Shown here one piece after another: positions 1-11,164 of a DNA stretch of 64,000 nt. The translations under genes were made by a program, and so were the position numbers. Source of the DNA: Curvularia sp. ZM96 (Eukaryota > Ascomycota > Dothideomycetes > Pleosporales > Pleosporaceae); the NCBI GenBank assembly GCA_022457065.1, contig JAJGBQ010000008.1, positions 1,169,545 through 1,233,544 of the forward strand, read 5' to 3'. The notes beneath the pieces were generated by a model. The model was not told where the DNA came from, made no database searches, and saw only the letters and a list, made by a program, of their open reading frames with translations. Positions within the stretch are counted from its first letter, which is position 1; each line of letters starts with the position of its first letter.

Positions 1-241
1 ACCAAACAGCGTCAAGATCATCTACGATGGCACTCCCTCGAATTCTCCACTTCGTCGTTTTTTAGCTGATAGGATTGCGTGTAAGGGACGGGATGACTTA
101 GACAAGGGGGTGGGCTGGATGCAATTCCTCGGCGGATACCCGGAACAAGCTTTACGCGAGGCATTGATGAGGACACTACAGTTGCGCGGCCCAAACACCA
201 CATACGTTCTTGAACCTGAACTGTACCTTGAGGAAGAATAA
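1..241 (+). pseudogene. 3' end of a BTB/POZ-domain gene, cut by the window start
   Basis: An open frame from base 2 to the stop at 239-241 gives the last 79 residues of the BTB protein that is complete on the minus strand at 49593-50288. The residues are identical. The BTB fold itself lies upstream of the window, so this copy shows only the C-terminal tail, ending in a run of Glu. If the inverted repeat continues leftward, a full second gene may exist outside the window; if not, this is a truncated copy. Confidence 0.8.
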
Positions 242-3221
242 CTAGCTCTGCAATTCCATTGATCAGAACTCTTTAGGCTCACTAAGTGCTTAATGAGGGT
301 CGTCGGCGGTACGAATTAGAGGTACCTCAGTCATTAAAAGCATATTTAATCGATCCTTTCACGAACATAGAGGTCTAGAGCCACAACTTCAGGTTCGTCC
401 TGCCCAGTTCGATCACAGCCTTAGTTCATCATAACATACATGCTGATATCTTAGACCAAAGAATGATATGATTGTAATTGTATAATGGTACCAAGGCTGT
501 CTTTGCCGACCAAGAGATCATTGCCGTTACTTGAATGACGGATCTGCCGAAGTGGCCTTAGGGGCCGAATATGTTGGCGACAATAGTTTCGAGAAGTGCA
601 AACGCTATACGGGATTACGACATCTCATCCCGTTCTGGCGTTTGTTAGCTGCGCTATAGCGCCGCGGGAAGGGTTAGCCGCACCTTCGTTTGATCGCAAT
701 GTATGACTATGGCAAGGAGGGCTACGATGTTTGGAGCGCGCTCTCCGTAGCCATCTTCATCATCCACTGCAGGAACAACTGCGACCTTTCTCAGCTTCAG
801 TTTCGAGGCTCAGCGATGTTCATTCGAATGCCGTCCCAATTCCAAAGCCGCCCTTGTGGCCAGATGCAACCCTAGTAACGACTGGGATCTATATAGGAAA
901 AAGTATATCGAGGTCATCCACGACTGGCCATCCCATCACAGTCGGGTCGGTATAAGAAGACGGAGCTGGGTATAGCTCCATCACAGAGGCAGTTGTCAGC
1001 TTCGGGTTGGAAGAAGAGTTCACAGAACTCAATGGACAACAAGTCGCCTACGATCAAAAGATCGAACAAGCGGAAAGCGCGGTTACGAACCTGAAAGATC
1101 CTCAAAGCTTCTACCAACCTACGATTGGAAATTCAAACGGCGAGATCAAGATATACTTGACATTTCAAGAGCAATCAGAAAGAAACGAAGTGGTATACGT
1201 ACCTGCCAGCAGGCCATGTAAGCGCAAAAAGATTAACTCAGCACAACGAAGCAGAGGCTGCTGTCCAGGCGCTCAGGACCAGGGTTATCCATGTATTTAT
1301 GATCAATTTCATCTTCAAACCAAGTGTCTTCTCTTTCGTGCAGCTGATCCTAGTTGTTTTGCCCGGACTCCGCCTTGATGAGGCGTGCATTGAGATCAGC
1401 CATCCGGGACATCTCTACCGCAAAGGCGCTGGATTACTCATGCAAGGTATTCATATCGGCTGCGGAGGCCACGGAGGTGTTGAAGTTGTGATAGAAGCTA
1501 GCTATGTGGACTGCTCTCGTTGCCAACTGTATGAGCATGTTCTTGTGGAGGGTGCCTGTGACTAAGTTGCTGAACAGATCTCGGGGCTGGGGTCGGACGG
1601 TGGAGAGGTGTATGTGTAGGAGCACTTGAGTTAGGGGAGATGCAAGTGTAGAGATGACAGATACTTGTGGGTGAGGGATATCCGGCGCACCAGAAACTCC
1701 TGGAAACTCCAGGACCAATCAGGGGCGCGGCAGTGTCGGATGCGTCGCAATGGCATGGAGATAGTAGCGAGGCAAAACTCTTGAGAACCCCCGGGCCAAT
1801 TGAAGACTTACAGCTAGCAGGCCGAAAACTTCCAAGTCAAAAACTTGACCGTGTAGTAACTTTGTTTCGAACGAGTAGTGAACCTGTCCTGGCAGCATAG
1901 CTGTGGAACACACTAAAATATTTAGTGCAGACATCTATTGGTTCAGAAGCTAGCGAAGGATCTTAGCTCTACGCTAGCCGAATCGTCTAGCTGACCCGGG
2001 GACTAGCGGACTCTAGCGTCACCAGCGATTGGTGGAGCTTCTGGCTCACACGCCAACTGTTTTAGCTGGTACAGCTTGCCAGGGACCTGGTCAGGGGTGT
2101 AAGGATATTCACGTCACACATCACGAAATATGACAAGAACCATACCCAGAAACATCCTTGATTGTGCTACTAATGAACCATAGAAATCTGCCCCTCTCAG
2201 AGCCTTCTACCCACGTAAACAGACCCACCACGACTGAGAGGGGAACCTGCAATGCCCAAAGGCAGAACGGAACCGACGACTACACAGCCGGACTGCAGCC
2301 TAACGAAGTTCAAACTTGCGATGCCGCCCCATCACCAACACCAGGTTGCTCCCCCATACGGGTAACGCCAACCGGCTGGAGTGGATCAGAAGACGACAGA
2401 GCGAAGAACAAACAACATACATAGTACCGCACCCTCACACAGACAGCCCAGACAGCCCCAAGACAAACGAAGTCGACTATGGCGCAGGTGCCAAAGGTTA
2501 GCTCACCATATACCTAGGGGTCAGGAGCCGGTGTGACCTTCTTGCGCGTACTGGAGCTACAGCCCCGCTACCTGGTGGTAAAAGCGACAGCGCACGCAGA
2601 GCGATGTCGCGTGCTTGACACGACTCGCCGCCTCGCTAGTATACACCCAGCACTCCTAGTCGTTTTCCTGACAACGCTTGGCACTGCTGTTCGCCAAAAT
2701 GCTGCTCACCAGCTGTCGTCTCCAGTATGAGACCGCAATGGTCTCTCACTGCATTCTGCTCGGTGCACAGCCACTCACACTCCTCGCGGCTGGTATAATA
2801 CCACCGCAGGTGATTCGCTGCTGGGTGTGGCCATTGAGCACGAATCTTCCTTTTTCAGTGGGAGGAAAGGAGCACGATAAGTTGGAGCGCCCTGCAGCAT
2901 GTGTGCAGCGCCCTACACAGTCAGCAATAGTTTATGAGCATGAAATACTAGCACGAATTACGGCGTAGGGGAGAGGGGAAGAGCGTCATCGTTATCTGAC
3001 TAAGACGCCAGCTCAGCCACAACATCTTCCTCCTTTGCCTCTTCAAACCTCCGGAGCGGCGAAGACGGCGGCGACGGCCGTGCGCGGCACGGCCGTCGCC
3101 GGCTCGAAAAGAATAGGCACAGTGGGCCAATCTGACGAGGGAGAGGGAGCAGCACAAGTACGAGCACGAGCACAACAGCGGCAACGCCACTACTACATGC
3201 AGGAAGTAGAAGGAAATATAG
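242..3221. other. Gene-poor stretch of ordinary base composition (left arm)
   Basis: No gene can be supported. The most protein-like frame is at 1007-1378 (+), whose first 70 or so residues are rich in E, Q and N, but it lacks an ATG at its start and matches nothing I recognise. The other frames are short and overlapping. A perfect 15-bp GC-rich hairpin lies at 3069-3101. The same content is mirrored at 46613-49592. Confidence 0.5.
3069..3101. repeat. Perfect 15-bp GC-rich inverted repeat with 3-nt loop
   Basis: The arm GGCGACGGCCGTGC (3070-3083) faces its exact complement at 3087-3100 across the loop GCG, with one further pair (3069/3101). It stands out from neighbouring sequence. There is no T-run after it, and it is not next to a recognised gene end. 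Confidence 0.75.
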
Positions 3222-3899
3222 TTAGTCCCATAATGTAATTTTGCTCCATTGAAGACGTGCAACACTTTTTGACACGTCTGGACGATCAATAGAAGTCCGT
3301 ACTACTTGAGTCTGATGCACGCCGCTACCAACCTTCTGGAGATTACCCGACCGAAGGATCTCTTTCCCGCCTGGATCGTCAAGCACCGCGGAGCACCCGA
3401 ATCATACAATGCTCTTACGAAGGACAGTGCGAAGTCCGCCAATTTGGATAAAGGTTTCGTATCCTGCGATAAGGTGGCATTCGTCAATCGCGGCTAGACC
3501 AATCTGCTTCAAAGCATCTCCAAACAACCGGCTTGACACCTGCTCTGGTCCAAGGAGAATGTGCGCGAACATATTGTTGCCTATCTGGTCTAGCAACTCC
3601 TTCTCTTCGTGCCTCGTCTCAACATTGAACAAGTATGGACGAGCTTCAGGGAATTTGGCAATGTCCCCTACCTGCTCGTCGCGAAGCTCGTTCAATGGTA
3701 CAGGTTGGTTTGTTGTACCACTCCGAAACGACAACAGGTTTTTAAAACACGCTGATACAACATCCATTTGGAACTTCATAACTTTCTCATTGCGAGCGAG
3801 GTCAATGACCTTATACAGCTGGGTATACGGGGTGCTTTCGATGCTTTTAATGCGCCGATCCCAAATAGACTCACCGGGTATTGCTCTATTGTTTACCAT
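3222..3899 (-). pseudogene. DECH-box (RecQ-like) helicase relic, left arm
   Basis: Reading from 3899 downward, 165 codons are open, then a TGA at 3404-3402 interrupts, and the same frame continues to a stop at 3224-3222. Before the TGA lie an S/GPEQ-type motif (ILLGPEQVSSRLFG) and the Walker B box AIDECHLI. Straight after it come FGCSAVLDD, which resembles motif III (usually W-FGCSAT), and TSIDRPDV, a block shared by fungal RecQ-like helicases. The TGA falls exactly where these helicases have Trp (TGG to TGA, a G-to-A change). The N-terminal Walker A part and the C-terminal helicase lobe are missing. It is a decayed fragment; such helicases occur both as genes and as repeats near chromosome ends. 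Confidence 0.78.
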
Positions 3900-5066
3900 T
3901 TTGCTTGGCCTCGAACGCCGGTCATAGAGAAGTAATTATCTTAGCATGATATCCCGCTTCACTAGTTAGCCCAGGAGTTTCCAGAAGTTTTAAGCGCGCT
4001 AGACGTCATGCGTCAGCTGTTTGTTAGGACTTTAAGCAGGCCACCCACATAGTGACGAACATGAGACTTTCCAACGCACTTGACAGTATAACATTAAGTA
4101 AGCTACTCAGAAACATGAAGCTGCGACAGGCTAGGAATTTTCTAAGAGGTTTAAGAGGTGGGCGTTGATGTTGACTATTGAACGTCGCCTACTACGGGTT
4201 AAACTGGCCGTCCGAACGGCAACGACCACATGCGGTTTCAGCACACTGTGCGTTCCAACTCTAGCGCTTTCCATTCTGGCGCACTAAGCTGTGATTCGCT
4301 CAGGAGTTATCGGGAGTTTCGAGAGTTATGGTGGGTAAGTATCGATGCGGGCACAGCTATCACGGCACAAGCTGAGAACGCGCCTCTTCACACTACTAAA
4401 AAAACATTTTTTTTCGAGCGCGTATGTTGCCAACACCAGCTCAAAATAGCGATTATCAATATAGATGAGGAGGATTAGAAAGATCTGCTCTTTACTTTGA
4501 GTCTGCCGCAGCTTGAGAATGGATGGCAATGATGGTATATTGACATGAACGCAAGATCACTAGGAGTAAGTAATTTCTTTCAAGTGTGGCCAGAACTGGA
4601 ACGAAGCAGCGTTGCGCTAAAACTTGGCTGCGAAGAGTCTGATTCATGAAATCATCTTTTTGTTAGGTAGTACAGCCGCTGACGATGGCCGTACATACTA
4701 CTTTGGAGATGCACGAAACAGGATTACATATCACTCTTCAGTTTGTAAAGGGAGTGTGCTAGCTTAACAGCTTAAAGGAGCTATTTAGTCGCTGGATCCA
4801 AGTACGGAGTTGTAAGAGGTGGAAATGGAGGACCTCTGCACATGGCCTACCCACCTTTTGCAAATGGCGCAAGTTGAAAGTCATTCTCGCGAATGATATC
4901 CCATGGCCTACGCAATATATGAACCCACCAGCTGAAGGGATATTAGGATGGTGTCTTTGGAAGAAGCACATAGACTACCTCTAAAGACTGCCTAATCGCC
5001 ACATGTTGTCCGGATTGTCAGCGCGCCCAGATCTCCATCAACCGCCGTTATACTCTGTCTCAGCAC

Positions 5067-5399
5067 TCATTCTTCTCCTACCAAGACCGACTCAGTCTCA
5101 TAACCCATGTAGAGTTTGTCGACGGCGTCTAGCTCGCGAGCTAAGCGCAGGTATACTCCAACGGAGACGTTCTGCTTTTCAGCCGCGTCGATCTTATCGA
5201 TCAAAATACCAACAAACTCTTGGACCTCCCAATCAAGAGTGACGTGTTTTGATTCGAATATGAGGCGTAATTCCTCGATACTTTTAAAATTGACGTCCGC
5301 AGGCAAACCGATGATATACACAGTATGCCGCGGCCATCGAGAACACGACACGTTACAGAGGCTGAATTGACGTACGTGCTTAAGGTGGAGACACTTCAC
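5067..5399 (-). CDS. Unrecognised 110-codon reading frame (copy at 44437-44769, +)
   Basis: The frame encodes 110 residues with no known domain. Residues from about 30 to 110 alternate hydrophobic and charged positions as a folded helical protein would, and include ELRLIFESKHVTLDWEV and LARELDAVDKLYMGYE. No signal peptide or membrane segment is seen. It may be the last exon of a broken gene. Both arms carry it unchanged. Confidence 0.25.
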   Translation of the reverse strand: MKCLHLKHVRQFSLCNVSCSRWPRHTVYIIGLPADVNFKSIEELRLIFESKHVTLDWEVQEFVGILIDKIDAAEKQNVSVGVYLRLARELDAVDKLYMGYETESVLVGEE

Positions 5400-5780
5400 A
5401 AATTGTTGCTCAGATGTTCCAGACTGTAGATAAGAGAATTGAGCTTGTAAATGATTACTGGTCGAGATTATAGATAAATGTGGAGACTAGGATCTTCTTG
5501 GGGTTTGCACCTACCAGAATCGCCGTCAGCAACACTTAGAACATCCAGCTCAAGGCAGCGACGCCGATGCCCGCGGGCTACGACTTGCACAGCAACGAAA
5601 GCGCTAATCGATGAAATCAAAACTTTATACAGCCAAGAAGCGGACGATCATTCACGTGATTGTGGCGTGGTTTAGAGGATTGCGGCGCAGCCTTCCGAGT
5701 TCATTGCCTAGGGCCGCAACCGGTATTCTACATTCCTACATAGTCAAATATCAAAACCTACTAATTACTATGCATTCGTT

Positions 5781-5938
5781 GGTGATTGCTGTTCTACCGT
5801 GCAGGCAGTATTTAAAAATCCAGTCACCATTATATCGGGAATTGACGCAATTAGCTAGTCGCGCAAGCGATCCTGTAGTACAAATCTAGCGTTGCGTCAT
5901 ATACAGAAGGCGGGGCTGTTTAAAATCGTTGCACAGCA
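5781..5938 (-). mobile_element. Degenerate copy of the TA-flanked MITE family (left arm)
   Basis: Read in this orientation the sequence follows the MITE family found intact at 50879-51072 and elsewhere: a GATTGC start block, a middle rich in TATTTAAAAATCC-like sequence, and an end matching GGCGGGGCTGTTTAAAATCG. The outer terminal repeats have decayed, so no target duplication can be set. Mirror copy at 43898-44055. Confidence 0.5.
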
Positions 5939-6344
5939 CTATGGCGTATATGGAAGGTGAACACGTCAGCACCTGTACCCAGCCAGACCACATACTTTGT
6001 ATACACGAAGTAAGTCATACAGTTCTTTTCTCGAAGCGACGCGCCACTACTAGACTCCTACATACTTTTCCTTCCACATACAACTTGCCTTCCACGTTCA
6101 GTAACGCGTAAATAGACAAAGTCTCTCGACAGCTTGATGTTGCGTATGTAGTACCCCGCACCTTGCAATCGTGCCGCACGTGTTGATCTCCTGACAGCTG
6201 TTCTTCACGACAAAAACATTATGCCAACTCTGGAGTGCACTACTTCCGCATTGTCCGAAGTCCCCAATGAAGAACCACAACAAAGCCCTGTCTCTCCTTA
6301 TATCGAGGAATTACTCAACAAAAATGAACGGATTAGCTCGCTAG

Positions 6345-6591
6345 CGTAACGGCACACTATCGGAACCGACTCAGTAGCCATTCGGCCGGGAGATCCGATT
6401 CGGATCCCTATCGGCTGGTGGAAGTACAGGTTGTCCTACATAGCTACTATGTAGATTTCTGATATCCTTTCGTACAAGGCCTATAGGTGTCTATCCAATC
6501 AAGGCTCATTTAATGTCCTACGCACTCCCATATGCCTCTGAGTGACACTACTGCCGATACTGATCCGACTATTCTTGCCTGTGCCGTTACA
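6345..6591. mobile_element. Solo LTR, family B, copy 1 (left arm)
   Basis: A 247-bp element ending in CCGTTACA and starting GTAACGGC. Its first base is C where other copies have T, so the ancestral ends would be TGTAACGG and CCGTTACA. Five-base direct repeats GCTAG flank it (6340-6344 and 6592-6596). No internal retrotransposon sequence is attached. It shares the central block ATCCTTTCGTACAAGGCC with copies 2 and 3. It ends about 250 bp upstream of the CAP-like gene start. Confidence 0.8.
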
Positions 6592-6843
6592 GCTAGATCA
6601 TTTTGCTGCTGGTTAGCTTACAGAGAATGCTTACTTAGAGATCACACCTGACCCTTAAGCTGGACTCTTTGTTAAGCTCTTACATATGAAAACAATCAGC
6701 AGCTTACATTGCTACACACATGCCTCACGCACCTACGCGTAAGCGAAAGAATCTCCTATTTCTTATGTACCCCACAACGCCTCCTTCTTTTCGTGACACT
6801 ACCCTTGTACGGTCTTGTTTTATTTCTCATCTTCTCCTACTTA

Positions 6844-7524
6844 ATGATGTCGATTAATAGGCTTATAAAGTTATCAATAGTTGGTTGTCTCGCTAGAGTT
6901 TATGCGGCTTCTAGTGAACCCATACAAACACTTGCTGCAGGAACGCACACAGCTTGCATGAGTGAAGTATCGATTACTCACACACCGTCCTCTGTTCTTA
7001 GTATCTCTGCAATAGCCACTGGGGTAAACCAAGGCCCGCCCATTTCCTCCAGTAGTGCCCTGAAAACCCGTTCCACCTCTACTTTGACTATTGTGTTGAC
7101 TTCTACACTGGTGCTCCCTACACCTACTGGTGAGCCAATAGTCCCTAATGCTGACTATATGGAGGTTGTCAAAAAGTGGCGTACTAAGATGGGTATGAAG
7201 ACTCTTGCGTACGATCCTAAGCTAGAGTCGAACGCTATGGACACTGTAGAATCGAGTAAAGGAACTATGATTCACAAGCTCAATGATGGCACTCTGGGTC
7301 AGGTCCTAGCGCCTGGTGATGCCGGCCATTTCGAACACGTTTTCGTGGGCGGGTGGCTATGCGAGACGCCTAGCCTTCCAGGCCTGGGTGACGTATGCCA
7401 ACGTGAGTCTGACGGCTGGGCTTATAATGGACAAACAGGTCATGCAGAGATTTTGACATCGAAAACCTATTCGAGAATTGGATGCGCGCTCTCTACTGGG
7501 ATCTGGTGTTGTGATTTAGCATAG
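6844..7524 (+). CDS. Secreted CAP/SCP-like protein (left-arm copy)
   Basis: Predicted protein of 226 aa from the first ATG of the frame (6844); the diverged paralog at 58798 begins at the same place, which supports this start. Residues 1-21 look like a signal peptide ending in VYA. Residues 65-97 are Ser/Thr-rich. Residues 104-226 resemble the CAP (PR-1/SCP) fold: an opening helix YMEVVKKWRTKMGMKTLAYD, a histidine near 162, the GHAEILTSKTYSRIGC block (200-214, compare the CAP GHxxxxxxxxxxxGC signature) and a C-terminal WCCDL. Cys 173, 185, 214, 222 and 223 could form disulfides. CAP proteins are secreted, some bind sterols, and some act in plant infection; the role here is inferred only. The call could be wrong at the family level, but not as a real conserved secreted protein. 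Confidence 0.62.
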   Translation: MMSINRLIKLSIVGCLARVYAASSEPIQTLAAGTHTACMSEVSITHTPSSVLSISAIATGVNQGPPISSSSALKTRSTSTLTIVLTSTLVLPTPTGEPIVPNADYMEVVKKWRTKMGMKTLAYDPKLESNAMDTVESSKGTMIHKLNDGTLGQVLAPGDAGHFEHVFVGGWLCETPSLPGLGDVCQRESDGWAYNGQTGHAEILTSKTYSRIGCALSTGIWCCDLA

Positions 7525-8025
7525 CCCGTACGATCGCTTGCATGCCAACACTATGCAAGATGAGCTCGGATTTTGATAAACACGCAACTATAGCACCTGC
7601 GATTTCTCGTCAGCTCTTTTTTCGATCTGGAACCAAACAAGTTTATAGACCACTCTGAACTAATCTTAGAGTCATAGTTAATAAATAGCGGCTTGCACAG
7701 AAGCCATGATTTCGTCTAAGGGTTGAACAGGTAGTTAGTTCATTTGCTTTAGTAGGTCGCAGTGGTACGTCGCAGTTAGCCAAACGATCAACGTGCATTA
7801 AACTAGCGCCTCACCCTACGCAACCATTTTGTGCTAAGCTTTCTCGTCAGACATATTAAGCAATACTCCACATATGAAATTCGCGGATACTTGTTTCAAC
7901 ATAACGTGTTTCACCACCGAGTCGTCCGCTCCACCACAATGCCCCGCCTTCGTAACAATAACGCGTGATGTCTTAACAACGCGACGTGCAACAATCCTAT
8001 AGTGAAGCAGATATTAGCTTAGCTA

Positions 8026-8533
8026 TTGAAAGTCTTATCTCACAACATATCCAAAGTGAAACACGCGCTGCTCTTGTGGTCTCAAGAAGAAGGCGCGTGC
8101 TCTATGTTTTATGCTCGGGAGCCTTTCATACTAAACTTCACGCTCGGCCTGACTTGCTGCCTAATCGTATACATGGTCCCCGTGACCCTCCTCATTCAAG
8201 GTATCTTTGAGAGCTCTACTGCGGTAGTTATGACGCTTGCTATGGGAACACTTCCTATAGTCACAGGCATTGTTCGTTTCATCTGCCTGAAAATTGGAAC
8301 GAGCCAGGAGAACCTTGTCTGAACGTTGAGGATCTACCGTCGTACAGCTGCGACCCGCCTGCTAACTCGAATACTATTCAGATATCCTCAGTATGGTTGA
8401 ACTATCTCTTGCCATCATCGTCGCCTCCTTGCCTGGACTAAAGGCGCTTTTGCTCAGGGACATTAGAGCCATCAAAACAGGCTCGACAGCGACGATGGAG
8501 TCGGGCGCAGAACAAAAGGGTGTCACCAGATAG
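8026..8533 (+). pseudogene. Rhodopsin/PTH11-like membrane protein remnant (left arm)
   Basis: The frame from 8026 encodes two membrane segments (NFTLGLTCCLIVYMVPVTLL and the VVMTLAMGTLPIVTGIVRFI helix), matching the late helices of the fungal rhodopsin-like domain. After a stop at 8320-8322 a second frame (8393-8533) gives VELSLAIIVASLPGLKALLL, the usual last helix of that family. Between them is an intron-like stretch ending TGCTAACTCG...TTCAG (to 8381), but the reading phases do not join with a proper donor. The first four helices are absent. In fungi such proteins are surface receptors or membrane proteins of mostly unknown ligand; this copy is a 3' remnant. Confidence 0.6.
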
Positions 8534-10378
8534 GTGTAACCAGGACATTCGCTCTAGGACAGTGCGCAAGATACTGGGCTGGCGTTTGTTTTACGGTCAG
8601 AATTGTAAGGACGCGGTGCCGCGACCGGGTCTCGACGCCGAATTTCAAGGAACCCATTGCCTGAATGCTACTTTGATATTCTTACTCTTACCTGCCAAAC
8701 CTTTCATAGCTGGAGTAGAGTCGAAGTACCTGTCCTTCCTATCGCGATGCAGGAGAGGAGGGGAAGAGGTTAGTTCAAATACTATTTCTACTTGTTGTGG
8801 AAATGACTACGTCCGTCACCTGATAGTAGTTGTCTAGACTGATATGGATTAGCTGGCGTCATCCGCCGGAGCAAACCGATCACTCTTACACTCAACACTA
8901 CTCAAGGTTTCGGATTACGTTTGATTTTGTAAACTTTAACTTGCCTTGCCACACTGCGCAACTATATCAACACATCCAGCTTCACCCAAGTCACCCTCCG
9001 GCTTTAGACATACACCTACCTCCTCGTACTCGTCTACAGCCGTGCACCCTGATTTCGTGCTGTCCTCGATCTTGGCGCCCTTGGCCGTGCCCGCAAACTT
9101 GTTCCGGAGCCGATTGCCGCTCGCTGCGTTTCGCTCAATAGATGAGTTGTGGTGGAGCAGCTACTGGATAAGCACTATTTCATGGAGCTGGCCGATGCGA
9201 TACTGGCGATTAGCAACCTGCACCGCCTTGCTATTGTTGGATGTCGGCTCGAGCGCGTAAAGAACATGGCCCTCGGCGAGCATGACGGACTGGCAGATCT
9301 ACACCAGGCTTTGCACTCAAGATCCCACCCCCCGCTGAGCGAGGGTTTGCAGGCCAACATAGGTATAATCGATGTAATCAAACTCAAAGATGGTTGGTAG
9401 AACGAGGACTCGAGCAGATGGTGAGCTGTTACACTTGAAACCAATGCCTACATCTAGATCTTCGATGGAAAACATCAAACAGTTGAAGCAAGAACGCTCA
9501 ACTGAAGAGCAGGTGGGAAGGAATGTGAGCATCCGCTATTGCGAGTGAGATGCCTGCTTCTAACAATGCTCAGTAAGACTACCTACTGTCAACAGTATGT
9601 GTAACGGGAGCAGCAGCAAGAGCGATACTGATCACGATGACCACGACGAATAACTCACAACATTGTTGACTCGCAAGCGAAAAACCAGTACACTAGCAAA
9701 CAACGTGAATCGAAAGTGGCAAAGCCGAGGGTTGGATAGCCACTCCAGAAGAAGAAAAGAACCAACCATGACCTAAGCGAAGCAACTCTCTTACCATAAC
9801 TTAGACACCAGACTTGCTTTTGGCGCTCAGTATAGCGGCCGCGACGTTGGGAAGCCCTACAGCGACAACAATAGTGACGAAAGTAGCAGAGAATGCGATA
9901 TTCAGGACTGCTATCATCCAATGGGACAAAGGCCAATGCGTGGTGTTCTCCATGATGATAATGTCTCTAGACGATATGACTCTATTATTAATAGTATTAT
10001 ATCATATTATCATATATTATAGAATATCATATTGTATTGTATCATATAGCTATATAATGACTCTAAAAACTAAATTAATAAAAAGTAGACGTCCGTTTAT
10101 CTAGTTTTTAAATACATTTTTCCAACTTTTCATCAAAGGCTAGGCTACTAAGTATTGTAATACTAAATGTATCTAGTTGTGGTTTGATGTTCCAAATAGA
10201 ATAGAGGTTTAAATCTAATAGAGCTATTTGGAGTTCTGTTATATGGGTAACAGATAGTTAAGACAGCATCTCTATATAGATATTGAGGTAAATTACTATA
10301 GACTAATAGAGCTCTAGCCTTATATAATAGAGCTCTACCAACAATTTAGCTAAAATCTTTCAAGCAACTTGTTAATAC
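8534..10378. other. Stretch without a firm gene, ending at the switch to AT-rich DNA (left arm)
   Basis: Two frames look partly protein-like but lack starts: 9149-9400 (+, an ELADAILAISNLHRLAIVGC stretch resembling one leucine-rich repeat) and its antisense 8939-9161 (74 open codons, ending IVAQCGKAS). Neither is supported by a family match. Near 9950 base composition changes abruptly to AT-rich. Mirrored at 39458-41302. Confidence 0.4.
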
Positions 10379-10383
10379 GTATC

Positions 10384-10566
10384 TGTCACGTGACTTGGGG
10401 AAGGTCCCTGAGGAGATCCCTCGGACCCCCATCGGGCATCCCTCGGGCCAATAGGGACGAGGACATGTACTGTATAAATACTTCCTCCGAACCTGGGACT
10501 GAACCTCAAGGATTCGTCTTAACACTATTCTTGATATCTCCATTCCTATCCGCCAAACATCTCACA
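10384..10566 (+). mobile_element. Solo LTR, family A, copy 1 (left arm)
   Basis: A 183-bp element with TGTCACGTGAC and CATCTCACA ends, flanked by perfect 5-bp repeats GTATC (10379-10383, 10567-10571). It contains a CCAAT box and a TATA box (CTGTATAAATAC) in this orientation, as expected of an LTR promoter. The short reading frames that appear inside it are not genes. Mirror copy at 39270-39452. Confidence 0.9.
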
Positions 10567-10681
10567 GTATCTTAATCACTTTTGAAATCAACTTTAATAT
10601 ACTTTCTGTACCAACCATTTTAGCTTATTATTATAGAGTGTTAAGAGTGGATCTTGAGTGGAAGTAATATAAGACTTCTGG

Positions 10682-10959
10682 TGTCAAGACTCAGAGGTTG
10701 GTTTTCGCGGATGAAGCAACAGGGTGGTATGAACAGTGTCTCTGCAAGTAACTCTTGTATTGTACTTGTACTCGTAACTTAAGTTGAACACATCGAGCCA
10801 TAAGGGCCCAATGCCTATCGCTATATACCTATGGTGCTCGTAGCCCTCGGTCAGAGGAGTCCGAGGATTGCTCGGTGGCTGATGTACGAGGAGTGTGCCA
10901 AGCCCTTCCTCGTGCATAGAGGTCCGAGGAGGTCACGTGACACTAACCCCCGCGTTACA
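10682..10959 (-). mobile_element. Probable solo LTR, family C (left arm)
   Basis: A 278-bp block that on the minus strand starts TGTAACGCGG and ends TCTTGACA. It carries a TATA-like GGTATATAGCG and a CACGTGACC motif. The flanks TCTGG and TATGG agree in 4 of 5 bases, so the target duplication is imperfect. Its base composition differs from the AT-rich surroundings. Confidence 0.5.
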
Positions 10960-11164
10960 TATGGCTCCATCGACTGGGCGTCGATGCTTCTTAACTTAAC
11001 CGCCGTGCCTCCTTCCTTCAGGTTCGTAACATAGAGTAGTTGTGCTTTGACCTTAAATTTTTTCTTCTCTATCTACTTTCTATATATTGATTCCCTCTCT
11101 AAGAAAGAATAGTAGTATTGTTATTCAATTAAATTGTGATAACTTGAAGTAGTTACTTGCGATT

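Larger units (their letters stand above)
3900..6339. other. Gene-poor stretch with a degenerate MITE (left arm)
   Basis: The longest plausible frame is 5067-5399 (-), 110 codons; its C-terminal half (from about residue 50) has natural-looking composition (KIDAAEKQNVSVGVYL), but no family is recognised and no start is convincing. A decayed MITE lies at 5781-5938. The T-run at 4407-4414 is one of the three places where the arms differ. Mirrored at 43497-45934. Confidence 0.45.

Noticed and set aside
3409..3927. 172-codon frame opposite the helicase relic
   Set aside because: Complementary-strand shadow; the helicase motifs lie on the other strand.
10346..10575. Pairs of 65-88 codon frames repeated at four places
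   Set aside because: They lie across family A solo LTRs on both strands and owe their openness to the repeat sequence, not to a protein.
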